Below the pieces are notes generated by a model that worked only from the letters and a program-made list of their open reading frames with translations, had not been told where the DNA came from and made no database searches. This document shows positions 1 to 8,762 of a DNA stretch of 64,000 nucleotides, in pieces. The stretch covers positions 434,001 to 498,000 of the forward strand of contig JANPWX010000126.1 in assembly GCA_024734555.1 (NCBI GenBank), given 5' to 3'. Position numbers and translations under genes: made by a program. Each line of letters begins with the position of its first letter. The first letter of the stretch is position 1. The DNA is from Trochalopteron elliotii. Taxonomy: Eukaryota; Chordata; Aves; Passeriformes; Leiothrichidae.

Positions 1-774
1 GCCGAGCCTGGCATGCAGGATCTACACCGTGCATTCGTGTGCACTGAGATTTTTGGCTTTCCCTGTTCTGGTAACTCTTCAACTCAGATTCAAATGTGAC
101 TGTGACAAATTCAGTTGGCACCTGCTTGCTCCATCTTGCATCTCAACAGACAGCTCTGAGGGGAGCCAGGCTCCTAATTTCTGCTATGCTTTAATCTCCA
201 GACTCAAGCTAGCTCTGGCATATCTCCATAGAAAGCTCATATATGCCATTGTTCTTTGACAGGTACAGTTTGATCCTAAAGGACTATCTCCACCACAGTT
301 AATAATGAATCATAATGAATAGACCTCGCAACAACTTACTCAGGAACTAAACTGTTTCAGACACCTCCAAAATTGGTATGATTAGTCATAAAGTCCTGTG
401 TTGAAATACGAAACATCCAACACAGTGTGGGAATAAGAGAATTTTTTATCTTAATCTGGTTTTGTGTGTACTCTTAAAAAATCTTGAGAACTCTCAACAC
501 ATAAATAGGGACTTTACAAATTTCAGTTTCAGCTGTTTCAGTTGAATTTAGTTAACTGCGGTTTCATAATTCCCAGTCAATTCAGCTATAAAGCCCCAAT
601 CACTGCCAATTCATTACATATTAGTTTTACCAGAATAGATCCAAATTCCTTTGATAACCACCAGGAAACTCTGAGCACTGTCTTTGTTCTGGAGAATTTC
701 CACTATCATTCAGCATTAGTCAAGCACTAATGGACATTAAAAAATAAAGAATTGCTGTAGACTGTAAAAAATAC
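1..774. other. Non-coding sequence, nothing recognised
   Basis: This is unique-looking, AT-rich sequence. Two short open frames (29-259 and 542-730, plus strand) show no domain, signal or splice context, so I treat them as chance. I see no repeat family or regulatory cluster here. Confidence 0.6.
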
Positions 775-890
775 ATAATTTCAACTTTCCCATGTGACTG
801 ACGCCTTGAGAAATTGACTGACATAGCTATAACAAAATAATTATCCTGTTATAGCTGTGCCTGTATAACTTCTCCACATGGACACTCTAA
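775..890. mobile_element. Palindromic MITE-like remnant
   Basis: The inner arms AGCTATAACA (825-834) and TGTTATAGCT (847-856) are perfect reverse complements around a 12-base AT-rich loop. Two further pairs follow after one mismatch (822-823 with 858-859). An outer pair, ccatgtg (790-796) and cacatgg (879-885), keeps the same symmetry, so the whole stretch of about 110 bases is an imperfect palindrome. Long palindromes of this size are typical of non-autonomous DNA transposons. The wording resembles old amniote palindromic repeats seen in turtles and crocodilians, but I cannot name the family. Related sequence may continue to about 960. Confidence 0.45.
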
Positions 891-1414
891 TCTAAAATTT
901 AAGTGACTTTATTACAGAATAATTACTCAAGGACTTCAGACCAGAATGAGGTTCTGCACAGGAGAGTTTTGCCAGGGTGGCTCTGGTGATTTAAATTCAC
1001 CATACTAAGCAGGTAAATTTTGCTGTGCAGACTCTCAGGAGAGCCTGCCAGCAGTATTAGATAAGACATCCCAATTCTATATTATCTGAAAATTGAACTT
1101 CTGCACTGTACAGGGCATATAGCATCCTATTTTGCATACATTGTCAAACAGGCAGGGCTTTTGCCTCCCAAGGGAGTGTCTTCTTGAAGCTCAGAAGGGA
1201 GGACAGACTGGCATCGCTCAGCTGTAGGAAAAAGAAGTGGGATTTGGTAAACCTAGAGTCACATTTTCCAAGTGCACTATCACTTCCATTTGCAAACGTG
1301 AACTCTGGATGTCCAGCCTTCCCACCCACTTGCCTATACTTTTTTGGCTAGAAAAGCACACCTCTGAGGCCAAATTCCTTTTCCTCGCTGGTGTTCCCCT
1401 GCTGGGCTCTCAGG
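891..1414. other. Non-coding sequence, nothing firm
   Basis: The first part (891-960) may be the decayed extension of the palindromic remnant just before it. The rest is ordinary unique sequence. A short minus-strand frame (1144-1329) has no recognisable content. Confidence 0.5.
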
Positions 1415-1830
1415 AACACGCCGGCCTCACACGGGTTACAGCTGGGCTCTCCAACACCGTGCCGTGCTCCCAGCACACGCTGCCCGGACCCGCTGCCCAG
1501 CCCCCGGCTCCTCCTGGCTGCCAGCCCGCGCTGCCTGACTCACCCTGGCCACAAATTATTCATCCGAGCCACCGAGCATCATCACAAGCCACATTCTTTT
1601 AACAAGACTTCACACGCCTCCGCTAGCAAAATGTCGTGATGATTCGGGTCGTGGAGACACGGGGAGAGCCGTAAGGGTGGAATGCACAAGGGACTCCTCC
1701 TCCTCTCGGCATCAGCCGGGCTCCGGCGGGCGCTGGTGGAACAGGGAGCTGTGTTTTGCCTGATCTCGGCAGCAGGAACAACTCTGGTCTCTGCACAGAG
1801 ACCACCCGGGAACCTTGGGTGCTCCAGGCA
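1415..1830. promoter_or_regulatory. CpG-island-like patch
   Basis: By hand count about 28 CpG dinucleotides fall in roughly 415 bases, including clusters around 1480-1530 and 1720-1735 (ctccggcgggcgc). The flanks have almost none. Observed CpG is therefore close to expectation, which is rare in CpG-depleted vertebrate DNA. Such patches usually mark unmethylated promoters or strong enhancers. I see no TATA box, convincing first exon or downstream gene. The overlapping short frames on both strands are probably a by-product of high GC. It could be an alternative or lncRNA promoter, an orphan CpG island, or a conserved enhancer. Confidence 0.4.
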
Positions 1831-2054
1831 CAGAGTCATTTACCACGTGTTTGAAATTGAACTAGTGGAAAGATCTTGTTCAGTCCCAAAACACAGCTGA
1901 GCTAACACACAGGAATCAAAGGAAACAAGCAGCCCTATTAACAGCAGGATCAGTGAAGCCTGGTTTGCTGCACATTTGTCTTTCAAAGTTGAGCTCCTCT
2001 GTGGATTCCCTCGTGCTTAAAGACTGGGCTTGTGCCTTTTATTTGACGGGCAAG
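1831..2054. other. Non-coding spacer
   Basis: This unique spacer separates the CpG-rich patch from the LTR-like repeat. Nothing is recognised in it. Confidence 0.5.
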
Positions 2055-2645
2055 TGTACTGGGTTTGCATGACAAGGTTTTGGTGGCAGGGGGGCTACAG
2101 AGGTGGCTTCTGTGAGGAGCTTCCCCTATGTCCAACAGAGCCAGCTGCCTCCAAGACAGACCCACCACTGGCCAAGGCCCAGCCCATCAGCAGCAGTGGT
2201 AAAACCTCTGAGATAACAGATTTAAGAAGGGGTGGTGGGGTGGGAGTGCCTGTGCAACTGCAGCTGGAGAAAAAAGCAAGAAAAACGGCCTTGTAAGCAC
2301 CAAGATCAGTGAAGGGGGAGGAGGTGCTCCAGGCAACCAGAGTAGAAATTTCTCTGCATCCCATAATGAATTATGACCATGGTGAGGCAGGCTGTTCACA
2401 TGCAGCCCATAAAGGTCTATGGTGGAGCAGATACTCACCTGTAGCCTGGGGAAGACCCCACACTGGAGCAGGGGGATGCCCCAAGGACGCTATGACCTTG
2501 TGGGAGTTCTGCACTGGAGCAGGTTTGCTGGCAGGTCTTGTATTCTCCTTGGCATCCCTGAGAGGGTCAGCTCTCCACTGAGCTGTGGAACCACTCCACA
2601 GGAGAGCTGGGGAGGGGACTGGGCTGGAGAGATGGGAGAAGATAT
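2055..2645 (+). mobile_element. Avian LTR-like interspersed repeat
   Basis: I recognise this wording as a dispersed repeat common in songbird and other neoavian genomes. It opens tgtactgggtttgcat, then caaggttttggtggcagg, then a stretch on 'ggctacag..ggtggcttctgtgag', then a degenerate series of short modules. Those modules carry the word tggagcag at 2423, 2464 and 2515, about 40-50 bases apart, alternating with 'gcagcccat' and 'gtggga..' phrases. The TG start fits an LTR 5' end, but I find no matching ACA end or target-site duplication, so the copy looks truncated. The downstream limit is approximate. Frames across it (2030-2296 with the RFWWQGGYRGG reading, 2095-2364 minus, 2309-2581) are repeat-derived and should not be annotated as genes. 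The exact family name is uncertain. Confidence 0.65.
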
Positions 2646-2898
2646 TTTTCTGTACATCTTTTTTTAGTCCAAAATCAGGGGGCGTAGCCATACATGGGAC
2701 ATCCTGTTCCAAAAGAGATTTCTTAAAAGTAATCCTTTTTCCCCCCAGGAATTCTGACACTCACCATTCTGGACTCTAATCCTCATAACTGCGTTTTATT
2801 GTCATGGAAAAAGAGTTCTGCAGCATTAGAAAGCAAGGAAATACTGAACAGTTCTTGCCTTGCAGCTGAGTGTGATCCAGGCTCCATTGCAGTCAGAG
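2646..2898. other. Non-coding spacer after the LTR-like repeat
   Basis: Contains a T-run and a C-run near 2660 and 2740. Otherwise unique. Part of it may be a decayed tail of the upstream repeat. Confidence 0.4.
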
Positions 2899-2940
2899 CC
2901 AGAAGTCCCATTGACGCCAGTGAGGCAGGAATTTCACTTC
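2899..2940. repeat. Ancient amniote repeat fragment
   Basis: The segment around 2905-2935 (tcccattgacgccagtgagg, then caggaatttcac) is a mutated copy of the phrase 'cccattgacttcaatgggg..ggatttcac'. That phrase recurs in old amniote interspersed repeats well preserved in turtles and crocodilians. Short, so only moderately secure. Confidence 0.35.
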
Positions 2941-2945
2941 TGAAA

Positions 2946-2981
2946 GTTTGGGTTTGGTTTGGTTTTGTTTTGTTTTGTGTT
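2946..2981 (+). repeat. (TTTGG)/(TTTTG)n simple repeat
   Basis: A run of G-T words (ggtttggtttgg, then ttttgttttgttttg) forms a degenerate pentanucleotide microsatellite. Confidence 0.85.
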
Positions 2982-3083
2982 AAAGAGCCTGAGAACCCAC
3001 GCTTGATAAGGTCAAGCAAGCCCAGCAGGGTCGATGCAATGCTCTTCTCCTCTCTCAGATCCCAGGCACAGCCAAGACCACTC

Positions 3084-3100
3084 TGTGTGTGTGTGTGTGT
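3084..3100 (+). repeat. (TG)n microsatellite
   Basis: A 17-base pure TG dinucleotide run. Confidence 0.95.
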
Positions 3101-3360
3101 CTGCCTCTGAATTATTTAACTGTCCAGCTGGTTAAAAATAGCACAGCAGCAACTCCCTTTCCAGCCTGTGACTGTTAAATGGGCCGTCAGAGCCCAGCCA
3201 AGGCCGAGGTCGTGGCCTGGGCTGCACATGTGGCCAGGGTGAGCTGGATGCCAGAGGGAGGGAGAAGCCTGGTTCCAGCACGATGATATCAGCCTGTGAA
3301 AGAAAAGCAAGGCAAACTCAGAACACTGCCAAGCTGCCAAAGAAAACACCGTCTTCACAA

Positions 3361-3415
3361 TGAACAAAAGTCTGATTAATTATTAATTGCCTGGCAGCTA
3401 ATTAGCATTCCCTTG
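3361..3415. promoter_or_regulatory. Homeodomain-motif-rich patch
   Basis: Within about 35 bases there are overlapping ATTAAT/TAATTA words (3375-3389) and a palindromic CTAATTAG (3398-3405). Each is a canonical Q50 homeodomain core. Such clustering is typical of conserved enhancers but also arises by chance in AT-rich DNA. No conservation evidence is available here. Confidence 0.25.
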
Positions 3416-3880
3416 GGCAGCTGTCTACAGAGTGCCTTATATTTCCAACACACCGTGGGCCAACATCATCGATGCAAATGGCTTTGGATCAGTTATCAAC
3501 TGATTTGTTGCCTGAAACAAGTTGTTCCCCTCCCATCTCCCAGTCTCCTCCTGTCACCTCTGTTTTCTCCACCCAAGGGCTTGGACTTGTTACAGTGTGA
3601 GCTAAGCAGAAAACATCCCTTGCTGATGAATCTCCTTCCTGTGGTGCTTTCCCAAGGCAGCCAGACACCTCCCAGCAGCCACCCCTGTGCACAAGCCCAG
3701 CCTGTGTAACAGGAGGGTGACTGCAGTGCTCCAGCCCTGGAAAAAGCCTTCTCTGGCTGTTGTGTGGCCAGAGGGGAGGGAGCAGCTCTGGGTGGTGAGA
3801 CACTGATCAGCTGCAGAGGCAGCAACCCAGTCTGGGCTTTAGAACTCAAGGCAGCATTTAGGGAATTCAGCATCAGCTAA
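3416..3880. other. Non-coding sequence, nothing recognised
   Basis: Unique sequence. Overlapping short frames on both strands (3413-3709, 3489-3873) are mutually shadowing and have no recognisable protein content. Confidence 0.5.
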
Positions 3881-4094
3881 TCATAGAATAATTTAGGTTA
3901 GAAAAGACTTGTAGTATCATCTGGCCCAACCCACTGCCAAGGCCACTACTAAGCCATGTCCTTAAGCACCATATCTACACATCTTTTAAATCCCTCCAGG
4001 GATGGTGACTCCACCACCTCCTGGGCAGCCTGTTCCAATTCTTGACAGCCCTTTCAGTGAAGAAATGTTTCCTAATATTCTAGCTAAACCTCCC
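3881..4094 (-). mobile_element. CR1 LINE, 5'-truncated 3' end
   Basis: On the plus strand the copy begins with TCATAGAAT, the reverse complement of the CR1 terminal repeat ATTCTATGA. It runs through 'tggcccaacccactgccaa', 'tccctccagggatggtgact' and 'tgttccaattcttgacagcc' to 'cctaatattctagctaaacc'. This order is the reverse complement of the CR1 3' untranslated end, so the element lies on the minus strand. Only about 214 bases remain, the usual heavy 5' truncation of avian CR1 copies. No reverse transcriptase is left. Divergence from the usual consensus wording suggests an old insertion. This is the strongest evidence that the window is avian. Confidence 0.93.
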
Positions 4095-4100
4095 TGCTAG

Positions 4101-4150
4101 CATTCAGCTCCTATTAATGTTAATGGGACTTAGGCACATGCATCAAGGGC
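4101..4150 (+). repeat. Ancient amniote repeat fragment next to CR1
   Basis: The stretch cagctcctattaatgttaat, then gggacttaggcacatgc, matches the recurring old amniote phrase 'cagctcccattgaagtcaatgggacttaggcacatgc'. It abuts the truncated 5' end of the CR1, so the CR1 may have inserted into or beside this older element. Confidence 0.5.
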
Positions 4151-5474
4151 AAGCAGACCCCTTACAAGAGCATAAACATAAATTACAGCTGTGTACAGGC
4201 AGAGCAAGCTGAAGGCTTGCTGTTTTACAATGCCAAGAAAGATGCACTTTCCATTTTAAGAACTTAGCAGCTTTAATTTACTTTTTTTTTTAAGGAACAA
4301 GTTGGTGGAGTTGGTGAAATACAGAAGCAAAATCTGAAGGTTTCTCAGTTTGCCATCACATCACTTGGCAAAGGCTGTCCACAAACCTGTGCAGACTAGA
4401 AAATAAGTTTAGGAATACTAGTGTCTCCAAAATGTACCTTTCTCAGGTTTAGGTAGGTGTCATTCTGTCCCTGCAGTACAGAATTAATTTCAAAGCATTT
4501 TTGACATTTTCCCTGAGAAATTCACCCAGCCTCTGTATTTTACACCTGAGTGTACCTGTCACTCATATTCATTAGATGAAAATGTGTCTGAGAGCTTAAC
4601 GGGAAAGCAAGTAAGCTTTAAAAGGAAAGATGGGGAAGGAAACAAAGATCAGCTACAGAGCAGGCTCAGGTGTCAGCTCTGGCCATCAGGAGCCAGGAGT
4701 ACCAGAGAAGGTGAGCTGACCTGGAATCAGCAGAGGTAATGGATATCACCCCAACAACTTCACCAGAGCTCAGACTGATGCTCCAGCTCCAGAGATTAGA
4801 GGAATGATCACTTTCCTTGCAGACAAGGCCAGGTGATAAAAGCTGCCATGGTGATCAGAGAAGCCCTCATTAACAGGAGCACAGGATCGCTGAGCCAGAG
4901 AGCAGTTTCCTGGTCTGTTTACACATTTTTTAGAACAAGGAGTCCTGCATCTAAGACTACGTGTCCTGGCTGTTACTGCAATATAAACATCATAAAATGA
5001 CTGTTTTCCTACCCCAAAGCCAGAGGATAAGTGCTGATGCAGCAAGATGATTGAGATAAGAACAGTTGTTTTCAGAGTGAAGGAACGCAATCTGTGGGAA
5101 ATTCTTTGTTTCTGGGCAAAGAACTTGAGCTACAAAGTGGAAAAAAAAAAAGTCCACAGTCAAGTTTCAAGTTCTTATTCTCATTCTACAGGTTTATCCT
5201 GCCTGCTGCCTTGCTCTAACTCTGCACTGTGCCAGCAAGGCAGCACATTAGTCAAACATGAGACCATTAAGTTATATCTCTATAGATATGGGATATAACC
5301 CCTTGAAATATATACACACTGCAGAGGAGCAGAGCATGGTTTTGTTGTACTCCTGTTAACAGTTCTGCAAAGAACCTGCAGCTGCGATGCTCAGCCAGAT
5401 ATTTTATTAGACTACATTTCTCCTCGTGTACATGAGTCATATAAAGTACATAAACTCATGAAGTCCAACTAAGA
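4151..5474. other. Non-coding sequence with minor simple features
   Basis: Mostly unique sequence. It contains a T-run near 4282, an A-run near 5142-5152 and a short dyad, gttatatc (5271-5278) with gatataac (5292-5299). The minus-strand frame 4770-5090 and the plus-strand frame 5047-5298 show no recognisable domain. Confidence 0.5.
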
Positions 5475-5566
5475 CTGGCATAAATCACGGGTAACACCAG
5501 TGGAGCCAATAGAGTTGCACTGGGGTGAAAGTGGCATAAATCAGAGGCTGATCAGGTACACATTTT
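5475..5566. repeat. Ancient amniote palindromic repeat remnant
   Basis: Contains two copies of 'tggcataaatca' (from 5475 and from 5531), separated by 'gtaacaccagtggagccaat' and 'gttgcactggggtgaaa'. This matches an old amniote repeat whose consensus phrases are 'ataaatcaggagtaactcc', 'attgaagtcaatggagttac' and 'actggtgtaaat'. The family name is not certain to me. The copy is diverged, as expected for an insertion older than birds. Confidence 0.5.
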
Positions 5567-5731
5567 CTTTAAGGTAGACAGACCATTAAGTGGCTTACAT
5601 AGACTTCTTATCACATTACAGTTCTGTAAGGTAAATAACAGTCACCAAGCACTGCATATAATGAATTGCAGCCTGCAACATACAGCAAATGGCCATTTTT
5701 CTCTGGGAATCTCTCAGCTCAGAGCTCTGAG

Positions 5732-5820
5732 ACCAAAAATAATGGGCAATATTCTCCAGCATTCATGTGTGACATTCCCATTAGTATTAACAGGAGGTAT
5801 GTGCCCAAAGTCAGGATGTA
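5732..5820. repeat. Ancient amniote repeat remnant
   Basis: The words 'gggcaatattctccagc', 'cattcccattagtattaaca' and 'gcccaaagtcaggatg' follow the same family pattern (cccattgaagtcaatggga flanked by 'tggcc/ggatc' type ends) as the neighbour at 5475. The overlapping frame 5661-5960 is therefore partly repeat-derived. Confidence 0.4.
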
Positions 5821-6260
5821 TTCATCAGCAATCTGAATTGGATATTACTGAAACTCCCAATGAACATTCCAGTTTCATCCCCAGCCACGACCCTCCTAGG
5901 GAGCAGCCACAGCTCGTTACTGGCCTTTGCACAGGAAAATATTTATTTGGTGTCAGGTAGAGGGGGAACCAGAGGAAGCAGGGCAGTCTGGCATCACTCA
6001 CCTCTGAGCATCAGCCCCCAAAGGAGCCTCACACAGGCGGCCCAGCTCACAGCAGGACTCACTGGGTGTCTATCACAGGGAACAGCATCAGGATTTGGGG
6101 GCTGCATGGCAGCTGAAGCCTGAGGAAAGTAAGAGAAGTAAAGTGACCACCAAGCTATGGGACAGATCAAGAATTTCATACATCAAGTCCCCAGTCTGAC
6201 TATTTTCTTCCCAATAAAGCCTGCTTTCTGCCCATATACACATTTATTGTACATTGGAAG
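5821..6260. other. Non-coding sequence, nothing recognised
   Basis: Unique sequence. The short frames here have no recognisable content. Confidence 0.5.
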
Positions 6261-6348
6261 GGCAGCAAAGAGATCAGAATTTGTTTAGGTTGGAGTTCAA
6301 AAGTAATTTGTCTAGATCAGGATAGAGAGATGCTTTTTTAAAACTTAA
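6261..6348 (+). repeat. 88-bp duplicated sequence, copy A
   Basis: Aligns without gaps to 7373-7460 with about 11 mismatches (roughly 87% identity by hand). Mismatches concentrate in a 9-base block around 6290-6298. The shared core includes ggcagcaaagagatcaga and caaaagtaatttgtctagat. The flanks of the two copies do not match, so this looks like two insertions of one unknown short repeat, or a small dispersed duplication. Confidence 0.85.
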
Positions 6349-7372
6349 TATGCACATTAATTGCTTAATTTTTAAATTAGACTTCAAGGTGACTGGAATA
6401 CAGAGCTAAAGGAAGTTCAACAAGCAACCAAAGTGTAACTAACACAGGCAGAGCATGCATTTATACACAGCTCTGTTAACAGGAACAAATTGCTTCCTGC
6501 CCTGAATCACACCTAAGAAGAGCCATAAGATTGTTCAAAACTAAATATACACCACAGTATATGTACTTGCAAAGAAGGTCATCAGAACACAGGGCCTGGG
6601 GAGACAGCTGTGCCAGGAGAAAATAAATATAAAAATAAGATGTAGTGGAATCTGTGCAAGAGAAAATAACTGAAAAGACACAGAAGGCCAGGGAGCACAG
6701 CTGCTTGAAATAATTCTTTAGAAAAGAAATGGTGCAGCTGCATGCCTTATCCTAACCTCCTATCTCTGAAGGTATGAACCTTGGCAGTGCTACTCCTGCC
6801 CTACCCAAGTGTAAGCATCTGGCAATACAGAATGCTTTATGGAGAGCCAAAGATGAGACTGCCCATCCAGCCTAAAGAATTAGGTTATAGGATTCTGAAG
6901 GTCTTGGCTTTGCAGTTTAACAAGTCTCCCTAGCAAAGACTTTCTTCACTGCACTAATACAGACTTCTCTCAGCTCTAAATGTGAGGCTTAATCCCAGAG
7001 TTAGTGGCTTGTCAACAAAGTCTCCCAGAATACTGTCCATACCTTGGACAAGCTGCAGTTAGTGTAACAGAACAATGTAAACAGGGCTCTAACCTAAACA
7101 TGACTGGCAGTGATACAATAGAGGGGTCAGGGGGAAGCTAATGCAGAAATTCAGTGTGCAGCCCCTTAAGCAAGGAATTTGAGTGCAACTAAAAATAGAA
7201 GGTGAGACTATCTGACAGCTAAATTGCCAATGGTAGCTTAGCATGGATTCGGTTACATTGCTCAGCGACCCTCAGTGAATTAAATAGATTGAAATGCTAA
7301 TGATAGAGTGAATTCCCAGTACAGAGGTAGAATAAAGTAGTCAGGTTAGGTTTCAGACAAGGTGAGTTCAAT
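6349..7372. other. Non-coding sequence between the two 88-bp copies
   Basis: Unique, AT-rich sequence with no open frame or recognisable element. Nothing in it repeats across the interval. Confidence 0.6.
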
Positions 7373-7460
7373 GGCAGCAAAGAGATCAGAGTTTGTTTAG
7401 ATCAAGGTACAAAAGTAATTTGTCTAGATCAGGGTAGAGAGATGCTTCTTTAAAGCTTAG
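7373..7460 (+). repeat. 88-bp duplicated sequence, copy B
   Basis: Same orientation as copy A at 6261, about 1.1 kb downstream. The shared 3' part tagagagatgctt is intact. Not a family I recognise. Confidence 0.85.
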
Positions 7461-8741
7461 GGGCTCCCCAATGTTAAGTAACACGTCAAAAACAGTGTAG
7501 ACCTGAGAAGCTATTTCAGTGACTGCTATTTTATGTGATTTCTATCAACACTGGAACATTTCTCACTGGTCTCAATACACTCCTAATGGCATCATCATTT
7601 ATCTCCTAATTAATTAAATGCTACTCTAATGACAGATGTGCAGCAGTTCGCCTGGGCTGTCACTCAGACTGTACTTGTTTCTTCTCACTGGGTATTCCAA
7701 CCAGTGTAGTGCTGCAGTGAAACCATAACTGTGGCATTTATTCTCTTTGGGGTTTACAGGTGCTCACCATGACATCACAGCTTCACAAGTACACAGAGGC
7801 TCATCCCCACTGCTCCTCCCAAAGCTCAGGAAGCAGAAAGGAGTCACAGGCTTGATCAAGTGTCTTACCTGCCACTGCACAGACCAAGCCCAGGCCAGCT
7901 ACTTCACAAAGTTTAAACCCCAGGCTAATGGTAATGGAAAGTGATACTCACAAAGCCCACACAAAAATTAAGAACTGAACTTGAAACTCCACTCTGGGTT
8001 CATCTGTTCAAAACAACTCTGGAGCCTCTCCAGAGCAGGTGTATTAATACATAAATTCCAGGATCAATTTAGCCTTAAACAACTGATCCATCCCTTCTCT
8101 TCCAAGGTCACAAGGCAAGTCAACATTATTAGATTAAAACCAAACTAGATATAAGATGCACTGTCCTCACAGTGAGGGCAATTAAAGACCTTACTTGACA
8201 AGATAGCGGGCTTACCATCACTCAGAGCTTTAAAAATGGGATTAGACATCTTTCTAAAGCATGTGTTCCAATTCACTACCCTTGTAATTCAGGATAGTTA
8301 TTCCTCTAAGAAAGTGACATTGCAGCTTGTCATTCAACTATCAATCAGCAGTGTCATAATACTTCAGTGTCAGTTGTCTGTTTCCATTACAATAAATAAA
8401 TAAGAATTACGTATTCTAGTCAAGAAAAAGCAATGTAAGCCTGTGTAAGGTCAGGGGAGGTGTAACATGTCATGCCCATGGGAGTTGCTTTTGCTGCAGT
8501 GCTTATGTGAAGCTGAGAGCAGGAAATCCAAGCTCTCTGGCACCCATATTTTCAGTCTAAGCACCAGACCTCACCATCTGGTCATTGGGTTAATTATATA
8601 GGAAAAACTACAAGAAAAAAACATCTTCCAGAGCGATAATTTGATTTAGGTTGCCCTGCTTGAGGTCTGACACAAACAGGACCAGTTTTGAGGTGGCAGC
8701 TGACTTGGCAGGAGTCAGTCCCTGAGCCAGACAGGCTGCAT
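7461..8741. other. Non-coding sequence, nothing firm
   Basis: Unique AT-rich sequence. There is an attaattaaa word cluster near 7608-7618 and an A/T simple stretch near 8391-8402. The short frames 7747-7944 and 8594-8893 lack recognisable content. Confidence 0.5.
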
Positions 8742-8762
8742 TCTGAGCAGTCACTGCTCAGA
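8742..8762. repeat. 21-bp perfect palindrome
   Basis: The arm TCTGAGCAGT (8742-8751) is followed by a single C (8752) and then its exact reverse complement (8753-8762). It could be a dimeric protein-binding site or chance. It is not a textbook MARE, hormone-response element or NRSE. Confidence 0.8.

Noticed and set aside
2030..2364. Overlapping frames with an RFWWQGGYRGG reading
   Set aside because: They are translations of the LTR-like interspersed repeat, not a gene.
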